In this document: positions 34,521 through 42,641 of the stretch, piece after piece
How positions within the stretch are numbered: the first letter of the stretch is position 1
Layout of the letters: each line of letters begins with the position of its first letter
Origin: Amoebophilaceae bacterium
GTDB taxonomy: Bacteria > Bacteroidota > Bacteroidia > Cytophagales > Amoebophilaceae
Assembly: GCA_023257955.1 (NCBI GenBank)
Contig: JALRAY010000002.1
Location: 1-42,641 of the forward strand
Reading direction: 5' to 3'
Length of the DNA stretch: 42,641 bases
Notes under the pieces: model-generated
What the model saw: only the letters and a program-made list of their open reading frames with translations
Databases searched by the model: none
Told to the model about the DNA's origin: nothing
Translations under genes and position numbers: made by a program

Positions 34521-37256
34521 ATGTCCAACCTATCCATCTACCGCTCCGCTGCCGGCGCTGGCAAAACGTATGTGCTCGTTAAAACCTACTTAACGCTTTC
34601 CTTAAATGCGCCAGATAACTTCAGAAAAATCTTGGCCGTCACCTTTACCAACCAGGCTACGCAGGAAATGAAGCAGCGGATCCTCGCTAGCTTACATGCC
34701 TTGGCACAAGGCAAAACAGATACGCCATTGGCTGCGGAGCTTATGCAAGCAAAGAAATGGACCTCAGATACCTTACAAAAACAAGCCGCGCGGGTATTAT
34801 CACACATCCTGCATGATTATGACTATTTCAACATCAGCACCATAGATAGCTTTCTACAAACAATCGTCCGCAACTTTTCTAGGGAATTGGGCATTCAGCA
34901 TGGGTTTGCCATAGAGATGGATCAAGAGGCGGTATTGTCAGAGATCATTAAAGAGGTAATGCAAACCGCAGCCAAGGATACTGCTTTACGAAAATGGTTG
35001 ATTCATTTTGCGGAGCACAAGCTATTATCTGGTAAATCTTGGCGCGTGCAACAAATCATCCAGCAGTTAGGATATAGTCTCTTTACAGAAGCCTTTAGCC
35101 AACAAGCCCCCGCACTACTAGCCGCCACAAGCGAACCTACCGTGCTAACGACCTTTATAGAGCAATTGACGCAATACCAAGCTTGGTTTGAGACCCAGCT
35201 GCAGACCTGTGGAGCAAAGGCTATGCACATCATCGCGGAAAGAGACTTACAGATAGCTGATTTTGCCTATGGCAAACAAGGCGTAGCCGGCTTTTTAGCA
35301 GGGCTTGCTTATAAAAAGAACTTTAAACCCTCCAAAAGAGCCTATACCGCTGCAGCACAGATAGGAGCTTGGTATAGCAAGGCTTCCCCGCGCAAAGCAG
35401 ATATTGAAGCGGTGGTACAAGAACATCTACAAAATTTGCTACAAGAAGCAATCGGTATCTATGAGCAACACCATAGCAAGTATGATACGGGCAAGGCAGT
35501 CCAACAATGGCTGCATGCTTTTGGCGTGATGACGCACCTACTGCAAGCGTTGCGGAAGTACAGAACAGAAAACAATGTATTACTCATCTCGGATACCGCA
35601 AATCTATTACGACAAGTTATTGCCAATAATGACACCCCTTTCGTGTATGAAAAAATCGGCACGTTTTACCATCACTTTTTGATAGATGAGTTCCAAGACA
35701 TATCCACCTTTCAATGGCAGAACTTACAGCCTTTGATACAGCATAATTTGGCTATGGGACACATGAGCTTAGTTGTGGGGGATGTAAAACAATCTATTTA
35801 TAGATGGCGAGGCGGGGCATGGCAGCTCCTAGCGCAGGAGCTTGAAAAAACATTCGCAGATACGCAAAGTGTAGTCTTGAACTATAATTGGCGCAGCAAG
35901 CCACATATTGTTTGGTTTAATAATGCCTTCTTTCAGCAAGCTAGCAGACTCGTCATTCATACCTTGCAGCAAGCGATTACCAAACTATCAGATACGTCAC
36001 TGCGTGATCAGCTGACAGGGCAGTTGCAGGAGCTGACGACATTATATGCGAACGTAGCTCAACAAGTACCACCTGGTAAGGATCTCAAAGAAGAAAAAGG
36101 GTATGTGGAACTGAAATGTATCCCCTCTACCAATGCAGCAGGCGAAGTGCAGGATTGGAAACAACAGGTGAAGGAAAGGATACCGATTTTGTTAGAGGAA
36201 ATTCAAGATTCCGGCGTAGCGCTAAGCGATGTGGCAATTTTAGTGCGGAATCATATTGAAAGCAAAGAACTCTTTCAGCTTTTGTTAAGTCATCACAATA
36301 ATCCTAATGCCAAACCAGGGTATAGCTATCAAGCGTTATCAGATGAATCTCTAACATTAGCACACAATCCTTTTGTGAACATCCTGATCAGCGCCTTGCA
36401 GTACATAGCGTATCCGGAAGATCAACTAGCGAAAGCAACACTGGTGTATTTATATCATGTTTACGTCTGCCACCAACCACAGGCAGCCAGCCTTCATAAC
36501 TTGTGGATACAGGCCTTGGCAGATGAGTCATCACAAGCAGCATCCCCTGCTTTACCTGAAGCTTTCACCAATGCTTGTCAAATGCTACAAGGGTTACCAC
36601 TATACGAACGGGTAAGCAAAATAATAACGCTGCTACAATTGTTGTCGCATAAGAGCCAACCCTTTATAGAAGCGTTTCAAGAAGTGGTTTTTAGCTATCT
36701 ACAAACTACACCAAGCACCAAGCATATTGATTTTTTAACCTGGTGGGATAGTACAAAGCACCGGCACGTATTGCCTGGGATAAAAGACTCGAATGCCGTT
36801 TCTATCATGACGATACATCAAGCTAAAGGATTAGAGTTTAAAATCGTAATCATTCCCTTTTGTAATTGGAGTATGGATCATAACGCCACCAAATTCCCAA
36901 CGCTCTGGTGCTCTACGGCTGAACCTCCTTTCGCCACCTTCCCCAGCCTGCCGCTGCCGTATCATCCCAAGTTGATAGATACCTTATATGCCAAATATTA
37001 CTATCAAGAGCGAATGCAAGTGTATATGGATAATGTAAATCTGCTGTATGTCGCCTTTACACGCGCTACCGATCGTTTGTACATCTTTACCCCGCAGACA
37101 GTCAACCCCCAACTGCATACAACAGCGGAACTCATCCATCAAACGATAACATCTACTACAGTCTTGCCAGATGATGACACCACATGGGATTGGCAACCGT
37201 ATTGGAATGATAAGGATAAGCAACTAACGATTAGCGAAACATTAGGTACTAAATAA
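34521..37256 (+). CDS. UvrD/AddA-like helicase, no nuclease domain
   Basis: A superfamily 1 helicase of the RecB/AddA kind, used in double-strand break processing. The ATG at 34521 (MSNLSIYRSAAGAGKT) is chosen over one eight codons earlier because the family begins this way; this gives 911 residues. Motifs: Walker A SAAGAGKTYVL, TFTNQATQEM, DEFQD in LIDEFQDISTFQW, GDVKQSIYRWRGG, TIHQAKGLEFK and LLYVAFTRATDRLYIF. Bacteroidota homologues usually continue for another 100-200 residues with a PD-(D/E)XK nuclease; here the protein ends soon after motif VI (ISETLGTK). No AddB-like partner is adjacent. It is a natural truncation or a helicase-only form. Confidence 0.9.
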   Translation: MSNLSIYRSAAGAGKTYVLVKTYLTLSLNAPDNFRKILAVTFTNQATQEMKQRILASLHALAQGKTDTPLAAELMQAKKWTSDTLQKQAARVLSHILHDYDYFNISTIDSFLQTIVRNFSRELGIQHGFAIEMDQEAVLSEIIKEVMQTAAKDTALRKWLIHFAEHKLLSGKSWRVQQIIQQLGYSLFTEAFSQQAPALLAATSEPTVLTTFIEQLTQYQAWFETQLQTCGAKAMHIIAERDLQIADFAYGKQGVAGFLAGLAYKKNFKPSKRAYTAAAQIGAWYSKASPRKADIEAVVQEHLQNLLQEAIGIYEQHHSKYDTGKAVQQWLHAFGVMTHLLQALRKYRTENNVLLISDTANLLRQVIANNDTPFVYEKIGTFYHHFLIDEFQDISTFQWQNLQPLIQHNLAMGHMSLVVGDVKQSIYRWRGGAWQLLAQELEKTFADTQSVVLNYNWRSKPHIVWFNNAFFQQASRLVIHTLQQAITKLSDTSLRDQLTGQLQELTTLYANVAQQVPPGKDLKEEKGYVELKCIPSTNAAGEVQDWKQQVKERIPILLEEIQDSGVALSDVAILVRNHIESKELFQLLLSHHNNPNAKPGYSYQALSDESLTLAHNPFVNILISALQYIAYPEDQLAKATLVYLYHVYVCHQPQAASLHNLWIQALADESSQAASPALPEAFTNACQMLQGLPLYERVSKIITLLQLLSHKSQPFIEAFQEVVFSYLQTTPSTKHIDFLTWWDSTKHRHVLPGIKDSNAVSIMTIHQAKGLEFKIVIIPFCNWSMDHNATKFPTLWCSTAEPPFATFPSLPLPYHPKLIDTLYAKYYYQERMQVYMDNVNLLYVAFTRATDRLYIFTPQTVNPQLHTTAELIHQTITSTTVLPDDDTTWDWQPYWNDKDKQLTISETLGTK

Positions 37257-37452
37257 TAGGGGAAACTCACTTAAGGATGTATTACCGGGGTTGTGACCAT
37301 GGTATAACAGTTGACGCAGGGAAGCCATTCATGACGGTATCCCTATCTTGCGTACAGCTTTTTATTCCCAATTCGCTATTTTTGATTCTATCGAACGTAA
37401 TCTAAACACGTATCCATTAAAACAACTTAACACTTACAATATTTTATACAAC

Positions 37453-38727
37453 ATGAATACACAAACAATCAACGAAGCTGCTTTAGCTTATCATCAGCAA
37501 CTGCCGGCAGGCAAGCTCGGTATATACGCTACCAAACCCGTACAAACACAATATGACTTATCCCTCGCTTACTCCCCAGGAGTGGCAGCCCCTTGCTTGG
37601 AGATTGCTGCCGACAAGTCGAAAATCTATGACTATACTTCCAAAGGAAATTTAATAGGCGTCATCTCCAATGGTACGGCTGTTTTGGGGTTAGGCAATAT
37701 AGGACCCGAAGCCTCTAAACCAGTGATGGAAGGTAAGGCAATCCTCCTGAAGAAGTTTGTAGGGATAGATGCTTTTGATATAGAAATTGATGCTACCGAT
37801 CCGGATGATGTGGTGCATATTGTCAAAGCATTGGAACCCACCTTTGGAGGCATCAACTTAGAAGATTTTAAAGCACCAGAGTGCTTTGCGATAGAGCAAA
37901 AGCTACAAGCCAACGTATCTATCCCCGTAATGCATGATGACCAACATGGAACGGCGATGGTAAGCAGCGCGGCTTTACAAAATGCTTTACGACTGGTGGG
38001 TAAAAAGATAGAAGACGCGTATATCGTCATCATTGGTGCAGGAGCTAGCGCGATTGCTTCTGGGAAATTGTTGCAAGCGTTAGGGGCCAAATTAGATAAT
38101 ATCGTGATGTGTGATAGCAAAGGGGTTATTCGCAAGGATAGGGATGGATTGAGTTCTGAAAAGAACCATTTTGCTACCGATAGAAAGGTAACAACATTAC
38201 AAGAAGCTATCAAAGGGGCGGATGTGTTTATAGGCTTATCCAAAGGCAACGTCTTGCAACCACAAGATCTGCTACAAATGGCAGATAATCCAATAGTGTT
38301 TGCACTAGCAAATCCTACCCCTGAAATCGACTATGAGCTGGCCGTCAGTACCCGCAAAGACATCATCATGGCGACAGGCAGATCCGACTACCCCAATCAG
38401 ATTAACAACGTGTTATGCTTCCCTTACATATACAGAGGGGCACTAGATGTGCAAGCGACTGCCATTAATGAGGCTATGAAGCTAGCAGCAGTGCAAGCAC
38501 TGGCTTCTTTGGCGCAAGAACCCGTTCCTGCAGCGGTATTGAAGGCATATAATATGCAGGCATTATCCTTTGGACGCTCCTATATAGTTCCTAAACCCGT
38601 TGACAATCGCCTCATTGTACATATCTCTAGCGCCGTAGCCAAAGCTGCTATCGATTCAGGAGTGGCTACCAAGCCTATACAAGATTGGGATGCGTATGCA
38701 GAGCAATTAAAAAACCGCTTAGCATAA
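37453..38727 (+). CDS. Malic enzyme, short form without PTA domain
   Basis: A malate dehydrogenase (oxaloacetate-decarboxylating) that converts malate to pyruvate and CO2 with reduction of NAD(P). The ATG at 37453 gives 424 residues; a TTG at 37348 would add 35 residues unlike the family. Seen: YSPGVAAPCLEI, the catalytic region GNLIGVISNGTAVLGLGNIG, the metal-binding VMHDDQHGTA and the nucleotide-binding IIGAGASAIASGKLL. The fused phosphotransacetylase-like domain of MaeB, found in many Bacteroidota and giving about 750 residues, is absent. It may supply pyruvate for the dehydrogenase complex. tilS begins nine bases after its stop. Confidence 0.93.
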   Translation: MNTQTINEAALAYHQQLPAGKLGIYATKPVQTQYDLSLAYSPGVAAPCLEIAADKSKIYDYTSKGNLIGVISNGTAVLGLGNIGPEASKPVMEGKAILLKKFVGIDAFDIEIDATDPDDVVHIVKALEPTFGGINLEDFKAPECFAIEQKLQANVSIPVMHDDQHGTAMVSSAALQNALRLVGKKIEDAYIVIIGAGASAIASGKLLQALGAKLDNIVMCDSKGVIRKDRDGLSSEKNHFATDRKVTTLQEAIKGADVFIGLSKGNVLQPQDLLQMADNPIVFALANPTPEIDYELAVSTRKDIIMATGRSDYPNQINNVLCFPYIYRGALDVQATAINEAMKLAAVQALASLAQEPVPAAVLKAYNMQALSFGRSYIVPKPVDNRLIVHISSAVAKAAIDSGVATKPIQDWDAYAEQLKNRLA

Positions 38728-38736
38728 TTTTCTCCG

Positions 38737-40098
38737 GTGCCGCATCATACTACATCCCATCACTTCATCAGTAGGTTTGCGCAATTTATCCAAGATAAGC
38801 ACTTGGTAGAACCGCATGAAACTACTTTGTTAGCTGTAAGTGGGGGGGTAGACTCTGTGGTGATGGTGGATCTGTTTTATAGAAGCCATAGACCTTTTGC
38901 CATCGCACATTGCAACTTTGGGTTGCGTGCCGCAGCATCAGATGCGGATGAGGCATTTGTCACCAAGTTGGCTGCAGACTATGGCGTGAAACTATATGTT
39001 AAGCACTTCCCTGCAAAAGCATATGCCACACAACATCATCTATCTATACAATTAGCTGCCCGCGAGTTACGGTATAAATGGTTTGATGAACTATGCGCCC
39101 AGCATCAGCTACAAAAGCTCGCTACCGCACATCATATGAATGACATGGTGGAAACCCTCCTCTTTAATGTCATCAAAGGCACAGGGATAGCGGGGCTGCA
39201 CGGCATTCTTCCGCAGCAAGGGAAGCTTATTCGCCCGTTGTTATTTGCTACTAAGGATGAGATCTTAGTTTATGCACACGCGCAACACCTACACTGGCAA
39301 GAAGATAGCTCCAATGCGACCAATGCATATGCCCGCAACCTGATCCGCAATCAAGTCATCCCCATCCTCAAAGCCATCAATCCAAATCTAGAGAAGACGA
39401 CTTACGCGACTATACAACGCATAGGGCAGGTAGAGCACTGGTTTAAAGACCAACTAACGGCCTTACAAAAGACTATCTTCCGAGAACAAGAGGGAATGGT
39501 GTATATCACCCTTCAAACACTGCAAGACAAGCCATGGGCTGCCGTTGCCTTATGGGAGCTGCTGAAGCCTTTTGGATTCAATTTTGCGCAGATTCAGAAT
39601 TTATGGCTGGCATCTGGTTCCAGTGGTAAGATGATTGAATCTACTACCCACCAACTGTATGTGGATCGTGACCATTGGCTACTCCTTCCTCGGTCCGCAC
39701 ATGCTGCGTTGCCACAAGCGCATACCATAGACCGAAGCGCAACATCCCTTTCATTATCATATTGCCATTTGCAGCTTTCCATTACGCCCCTACAACAGTA
39801 TTGCATAGCATCTGATCCCAACATAGCTGCGTTGGATCTCGCCAAGTTGAAGTTTCCACTTGTAGTAAGGCCGTGGGAAGCAAGTGATTTTTTCTATCCC
39901 ATAGGTATGCACCAGCGCAAAAAGGTGAGTGACCTGCTGATAGACCAAAAAGTGAGTGTATTTGACAAAACCAAGGTGTTGGTCTTAGTCTCTGATGATG
40001 GTGCTATCGCCTGGGTGATAGGTCATCGGATAGACAATCGGTTTAAGGTAACCACAGATACTACGCAAGTGTATGAAGTGAAACGCCTCACTGAGTAA
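38737..40098 (+). CDS. tilS: tRNA(Ile)-lysidine synthase
   Basis: A 453-residue TilS, which changes C34 of the CAU-anticodon tRNA-Ile to lysidine, so that it reads AUA and not AUG. The PP-loop is LAVSGGVDSVVMVD, followed by CNFGLRAAASDADEAF, ATAHHMNDMVETLLFN and KGTGIAGLHGI. A middle domain and the C-terminal TilS domain (PLVVRPWEASDFFYPIGM, KKVSDLLIDQK) follow. The start is GTG at 38737, nine bases after the malic-enzyme stop, so the two are probably co-transcribed. It is convergent with radA (six-base gap). Confidence 0.96.
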   Translation: MPHHTTSHHFISRFAQFIQDKHLVEPHETTLLAVSGGVDSVVMVDLFYRSHRPFAIAHCNFGLRAAASDADEAFVTKLAADYGVKLYVKHFPAKAYATQHHLSIQLAARELRYKWFDELCAQHQLQKLATAHHMNDMVETLLFNVIKGTGIAGLHGILPQQGKLIRPLLFATKDEILVYAHAQHLHWQEDSSNATNAYARNLIRNQVIPILKAINPNLEKTTYATIQRIGQVEHWFKDQLTALQKTIFREQEGMVYITLQTLQDKPWAAVALWELLKPFGFNFAQIQNLWLASGSSGKMIESTTHQLYVDRDHWLLLPRSAHAALPQAHTIDRSATSLSLSYCHLQLSITPLQQYCIASDPNIAALDLAKLKFPLVVRPWEASDFFYPIGMHQRKKVSDLLIDQKVSVFDKTKVLVLVSDDGAIAWVIGHRIDNRFKVTTDTTQVYEVKRLTE

Positions 40099-40104
40099 CA
40101 AATG

Positions 40105-41496
40105 CTACGGATGAGCTTCAAAGTAGGCCATCAATTCCGTAATCATCTCTATGGGTTGGATGTGAATCTTAAACTTGCTGCTATCGATACTATGGTTATT
40201 CTTCTTAGCCATAAAAAATCTGGTGAAGCCTAACCGCGTCGCTTCTATGAGCCTTTGTTCGATACGATTCACGGCACGCACCTCCCCTCCCAAACCTATT
40301 TCAGCAGCAAAGCAATAATCACTGGGGATGATATAATCCTTATAGGAAGCATATATGGCTGCACAAATGGCCAAATCTAGCGCAGGGTCTTCCACTTTGA
40401 TGCCGCCTGCTATATTCAGAAACACATCGTGAATGGCTAAGCGCAGCCCTGCACGTTTTTCTAACACTGCCAAAAGCATATTCAGTCTTTTACCATCAAA
40501 GCCAGTACTCGTTCTTTGGGGAGTGCCATAGGTAGCGCAACTGACCAATGCTTGTACTTCTACTAGCAAGGAACGATTCCCTTCTACAAACGCGCTGGTA
40601 GCAATACCGCTTAAGGGAGTATCTCGTTGTGAGAGTAAGACCGCGGAGGGATTAGGCACTTCCCGCAAGCCTGTTGGATGCATTTCATAAATACCTAACT
40701 CTGGGGCAGGACCGAACCTGTTTTTGAGGGTCCGCAGGATGCGATAGGTGAGTTGCTTGTCACCTTCAAACTGTAAAACCGTATCCACCATATGCTCGAG
40801 AACTTTAGGGCCTGCCAGTGCGCCATCTTTATTAATGTGCCCTATCAAGAAGATACACGTATTCGTTGCCTTGGCATACTGTATCAGCACAGAAGTAGTG
40901 GCTCTTACCTGAGCTATGCTCCCCAATGGGGAGTCTAGGTAGGGTGTGTATAGCGTTTGAATAGAGTCGATAACGATCAAAGGAGGTTTTAACTCCGTGG
41001 CATGCTCTATGATGGATGTGACCGAGGTTTCATTCAAGATGTAACAGTTGGGATTGTTGGCAGCCGCTTGTATGCGACCAGCTCGCATCTTGATTTGAGT
41101 TTCGTTTTCTTCCCCAGAAACGTATAGCACGGTAGTGTCTGCTACCTGCAAGGCTAGCTGCAGCAATAAGGTAGACTTGCCAATGCCAGGTTCCCCGCCA
41201 ATAAGCACCAATGAACCCAGCACGATGCCTCCTCCTAGGGTACGAATCAGCTCGTTATCCTGGCATGGTATGCGATGAATGTTGATATCCGTAATGGCTT
41301 GTAATGGCTTAGGCGTAGCAGCGGGGGTAATGCTAGGGACCAATATACTCGCGCTAATGGTAGAGGCTGCAGGCGGGGACATAGGTACAGTTTCTTCTAC
41401 AATGGCATTCCATGCATCACAGGCATGGCACTTGCCTTGCTGCTTGGCATATTGTGTACCACAATTTTGGCATATGTACTGCGTTTTAGTTTTCAC
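40105..41496 (-). CDS. radA: DNA repair protein RadA
   Basis: A 463-residue RadA (Sms), a RecA-like DNA helicase acting on recombination branches. The N-terminal C4 zinc finger is YICQNCGTQY...GKCHACDAW. The ATPase core has GGEPGIGKSTLLLQLA, YVSGEEN and VIDSIQT, and the RadA-specific KNRFGPAPELGIYEM. The C-terminal Lon-protease-like domain (from about residue 285, with AGGIKVEDPALDLAICAAI and GLGGEVRAV) is complete. Its ATG overlaps the recX stop by four bases, so it is translationally coupled behind recX. Confidence 0.97.
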   Translation of the reverse strand: MKTKTQYICQNCGTQYAKQQGKCHACDAWNAIVEETVPMSPPAASTISASILVPSITPAATPKPLQAITDINIHRIPCQDNELIRTLGGGIVLGSLVLIGGEPGIGKSTLLLQLALQVADTTVLYVSGEENETQIKMRAGRIQAAANNPNCYILNETSVTSIIEHATELKPPLIVIDSIQTLYTPYLDSPLGSIAQVRATTSVLIQYAKATNTCIFLIGHINKDGALAGPKVLEHMVDTVLQFEGDKQLTYRILRTLKNRFGPAPELGIYEMHPTGLREVPNPSAVLLSQRDTPLSGIATSAFVEGNRSLLVEVQALVSCATYGTPQRTSTGFDGKRLNMLLAVLEKRAGLRLAIHDVFLNIAGGIKVEDPALDLAICAAIYASYKDYIIPSDYCFAAEIGLGGEVRAVNRIEQRLIEATRLGFTRFFMAKKNNHSIDSSKFKIHIQPIEMITELMAYFEAHP

Positions 41497-41966
41497 GAAT
41501 TTGAATTAATGCTTGCTTGTATGGTATCCAACTCGTATCCTTTTTGCAGTAAGTAGGAAGTTACTTTTTGCTGCTGGATAACATCCGAGTAGTTACCGAG
41601 GGTGGCTTGTTTCTTGTTGGCTAATGCGGCGGCGGCTTTTTGATAGTCCGCTGCAGGTATTTGCGCGAGCGCTTGTTGTATGTGCTGTTTGTCGGTGATG
41701 CCGTTTGCTTGCAGGCCGTAATATATTTTCTTCTTCCCCCATTTATGCAGGTAAAACTTGTCATGGACAAAAGCGCTGATATACCGTTGCTCATCTAAAA
41801 ACCCTTCCGCTATCAATTCCGCTATCATTTGTTGCCTTTCTGCAGTCGTTATCTCATGGGAAAAGGCAACTAACTTCTTTTCCACTTCCTTCTTGTTACG
41901 CTCTTGATAGGCACAATAACGCGCTAGTTTTTGTTTGATCAGCAGGTAATTAGAGGAGGCACTCAT
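41493..41966 (-). CDS. recX: Regulatory protein RecX
   Basis: A 157-residue RecX, a helical-repeat protein that modulates RecA filaments. Typical blocks: ARYCAYQERNKKEVEKKLVA, IAELIAEGFLDEQRYISAFV and KWGKKKIYYGLQANGI. The length is normal. It lies between gldH-like (eight-base gap upstream) and radA (four-base overlap) on the same strand: a three-gene unit gldH-recX-radA. No recA gene is in the window. Confidence 0.92.
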   Translation of the reverse strand: MSASSNYLLIKQKLARYCAYQERNKKEVEKKLVAFSHEITTAERQQMIAELIAEGFLDEQRYISAFVHDKFYLHKWGKKKIYYGLQANGITDKQHIQQALAQIPAADYQKAAAALANKKQATLGNYSDVIQQQKVTSYLLQKGYELDTIQASINSNS

Positions 41967-41974
41967 GTAACAAA

Positions 41975-42463
41975 TTATTCCTTTATGGTGTTTGATTTAC
42001 AGACTTGTAGTCCTACCTTTTCTATACCTGATAGCGATTCTGTACGCATAAACTGTGTTAATGTGACGCTATATTCCCCTTGCCGAGGGAAGGAATACGC
42101 ACGCAGTAATGGGAACCGAATGTATCGCTGCTTCCCCCAGCATCCTGTTCCTAGAAGCTTACCTGTTTTAGCATCGCATAACATATGATTACTCAGCGCA
42201 GTTTCAAGCGTTTCGTGGCTATTATCGGCTTCTACATCATGCTTAATGAATATGTTTTGATAGGGAAAATCGGTTGTATACAGCAGCAGTAGATACACAT
42301 CGTATGTAGGCGTAGGATCTGCTATCGTGATGTGAAATGTACGTGCTTCTGCACGCTTCCAAACGTCATCAGCGCATGTAATAGTGTCCATGTAAACGCT
42401 ATTACTATCACAGCCGTGGAAGAAAAAAAGCATAGATCCTAGTAGTAACCACTTTATATACAT
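41975..42463 (-). CDS. gldH: GldH-like lipoprotein
   Basis: A 162-residue lipoprotein with the lipobox FFHGC (Cys18). The rest matches the GldH plan: TFHITIADPTPTYDVYLLL, then FPYQNIFIKHDVE, CDAKTGKLLGTGCWGKQRYI, and a C-terminal GEYSVTLTQFMRTESLSGIE followed by KVGLQV. GldH is required for gliding in Flavobacterium johnsoniae, but homologues are found in many non-gliding Bacteroidota. It heads a unit with recX and radA. Unlike the GldD-like protein in this window, its lipidation Cys is intact. Confidence 0.82.
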   Translation of the reverse strand: MYIKWLLLGSMLFFFHGCDSNSVYMDTITCADDVWKRAEARTFHITIADPTPTYDVYLLLLYTTDFPYQNIFIKHDVEADNSHETLETALSNHMLCDAKTGKLLGTGCWGKQRYIRFPLLRAYSFPRQGEYSVTLTQFMRTESLSGIEKVGLQVCKSNTIKE

Positions 42464-42543
42464 AGAGAAGTCTGTTTAATCATGAAAAGGAAGTAAGAAG
42501 TAAACATGCAACAATGACGGCAGGGAACGGCAATGCCAGGAGG

Positions 42544-42641
42544 CTATGTGTCGATGTATGCAATCTCATGCACCACCGCTACTTCTTTCTTATGAAAGGC
42601 GATCCCTAGCTGTAAAACGCTCTTGATGTGCTCTTCACCGA
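42544..42641 (-). CDS. Unidentified protein, C-terminal end only
   Basis: The last 31 residues of a gene running off the window edge: EEHIKSVLQLGIAFHKKE, then VAVVHEIAYIDT and a TAG stop. No family is recognised from so short a piece. It lies 80 bases upstream of gldH-like on the same strand. It could equally be a chance frame, but the residue mix looks coding. Confidence 0.4.
   Translation of the reverse strand, partial: GEEHIKSVLQLGIAFHKKEVAVVHEIAYIDT

Overview
The window looks like the chromosome of a host-dependent Bacteroidota bacterium. The best guess is Amoebophilaceae (Cardinium / Amoebophilus type). Evidence for the phylum: GldD- and GldH-type proteins, DUF1599 beside a BT_3928/DoxX-like protein, a Bacteroidota-type promoter (TTTG, then TAnnTTTG) before the 16S gene, and a MurA with the Asp variant. 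Evidence for intracellular life: an ATP/ADP translocase of the chlamydial/rickettsial NTT family, a lone 16S gene with no 23S or 5S beside it, single genes parted from their usual operons (atpG, pdhB, a 2-oxoacid E2), Rpn-type nuclease/transposase genes and fragments, and several decaying genes. The genus is inference; a 16S comparison would settle it.

Layout. 1-5.2 kb: Nudix hydrolase and TatD (minus), atpG and a 2-oxoacid dehydrogenase E2 (plus), gldD-like (minus). 5.4-8.7 kb: an Rpn-type nuclease with six perfect 12-bp repeats, marC, rnhA, and convergent sua5. 8.8-12 kb: two small membrane proteins, a 95-nt highly foldable element, greA, a broken GH5 glucanase and a lipocalin lipoprotein. 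12.1-16 kb: murD, a zinc peptidase, dnaA. 16-18.2 kb: an insertion hotspot with an Rpn fragment, an IS4-like transposase remnant, a duplicated 3' end of the GH3-family gene and an AT-rich endonuclease/exonuclease/phosphatase ORF. 18.2-23.8 kb: GH3-family ligase, murA, engB, and the minus-strand block tRNA-Gly, tRNA-Leu, infC, rpmI, rplT, tRNA-Ser. 23.9-29.4 kb: ATP/ADP translocase, secreted S1/P1-type zinc enzyme, YtxH-like protein, probable outer-membrane barrel, DoxX/MauE-like protein, DUF1599. 29.8-30.6 kb: a small toxin-like/immunity-like gene pair. 31.3-42.6 kb: pdhB, 16S rRNA, a UvrD/AddA helicase lacking its nuclease end, a short malic enzyme, tilS, radA, recX, gldH-like, and the end of an unidentified gene.

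Together this is a core housekeeping set (translation, replication and repair, cell-wall precursors, pyruvate and malate metabolism) plus energy import from a host. Two islands of accessory or decaying DNA interrupt it (about 9.5-12 kb and 16-18.2 kb). The most unusual items are the orphan toxin/immunity-like pair with an apparent internal promoter, the AT-rich nuclease ORF bracketed by two GH3 3' ends, the 95-nt structured element, and the GldD protein whose lipobox Cys has become Tyr.
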